Source of the DNA: an uncultured Clostridia bacterium
GTDB taxonomy: Bacteria; Bacillota; Clostridia; Christensenellales; CAG-917
DNA length: 7,468 nucleotides
Assembly (NCBI GenBank): GCA_947174215.1
Contig: CAMWIB010000049.1
Coordinates: forward strand, 1 to 7,468
Direction: 5' to 3'
Shown here one piece after another: positions 7,186 to 7,468 of this stretch. The number at the start of each line of letters is the position of its first letter. The first letter of the stretch is position 1. The position numbers and the translations under genes were made by a program. The notes under the pieces were generated by a model. It was not told where the DNA came from. It saw only the letters and a list, made by a program, of their open reading frames with translations, and did no database searches.

Positions 7186-7468
7186 ACGATTTTTGCACAG
7201 ATTTTTTATAAATTTGCATAATAATGTATATTTATGCTTAAATTTTGCCGACCGTCACACTTTTTACTCTTCCGTAGTATAAGTTTTTTTGCATAATTAT
7301 ATTTTAGGAGCGCAAAGCCGCCGCTATGCAAAACGTTCCGTTACGCCATCAATACTCTTTGCAAGCTATACGCAAATTTTATTTTATCTATTCAAAGTCC
7401 GTCCGCGTATTCCTTAGCGCAAAAATCGCTTGCCAAATTTCTCTATGTTATTATATAATGTATATGTA
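7186..7468. other. AT-rich spacer upstream of the lipoprotein gene, no convincing gene
   Basis: I see no supported gene in these 283 bases. They hold an imperfect inverted repeat (7210-7245), a second copy of TTTGCATAAT near 7288, and a possible rightward promoter at the edge. A plus-strand frame is open from an ATG at 7326 to the window end (47 codons) but lacks a well-placed ribosome binding site. The minus strand has stops in the frames I followed. Confidence 0.6.
7430..7459 (+). promoter_or_regulatory. Possible outward-facing promoter at the window edge
   Basis: On the plus strand TTGCCA (7430-7435) and a perfect TATAAT (7454-7459) are 18 bases apart, which fits a sigma-A promoter. It would drive a gene to the right of the window, divergent from the lipoprotein gene. 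The region is very AT-rich and TATAAT also reads on the other strand here, so chance is a real possibility. Confidence 0.35.

Noticed and set aside
7326..7468. Plus-strand frame open to the window edge (begins MQNVPLRHQYS)
   Set aside because: AGGAG is present at 7306-7310 but 15 bases from the ATG, which is too far. The frame overlaps the possible promoter at 7430-7459 and its peptide has no recognisable feature. It could be reconsidered if it continues well beyond the edge.

Overview
The window carries two long genes, both on the minus strand, and most likely comes from an endospore-forming anaerobic Bacillota (Clostridia; an uncultured gut lineage is my guess, not something the sequence proves). 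The sporulation evidence is a full-length SpoIIE-type phosphatase. The AT-rich spacers, the GGAGG ribosome binding site and the sigma-A-like promoter also fit Bacillota.

Layout from left to right: 8-2302 (possibly to 2395) is spoIIE, the membrane-bound PP2C phosphatase that activates the forespore sigma factor F pathway. 2303-2600 is a spacer holding two tandem copies of a dispersed REP-like element (2442-2510) and a strong, potentially bidirectional hairpin terminator (2539-2570). 2601-7127 encodes a secreted lipoprotein of 1508 residues built almost wholly from beta-domain modules: two prealbumin-like domains, a beta-rich region, a mixed helical module, an A-B-A-B-B-B array of related beta-sandwich repeats, and three lipocalin-like repeats. 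Its promoter (TTGACC-17 bp-GATAAT) and ribosome binding site lie just upstream. 7186-7468 is an AT-rich spacer with an inverted repeat and, at the edge, a possible outward-facing promoter for a gene beyond the window.

The two genes share orientation, but the terminator and the lipoprotein's own promoter suggest separate transcription units. Nothing in the sequence links the lipoprotein to sporulation. The lipoprotein is the least described item here. Its internal duplications, conserved at the protein level while their codons differ silently, are the most interesting signal. I see no mobile element, CRISPR array, tRNA or rRNA.
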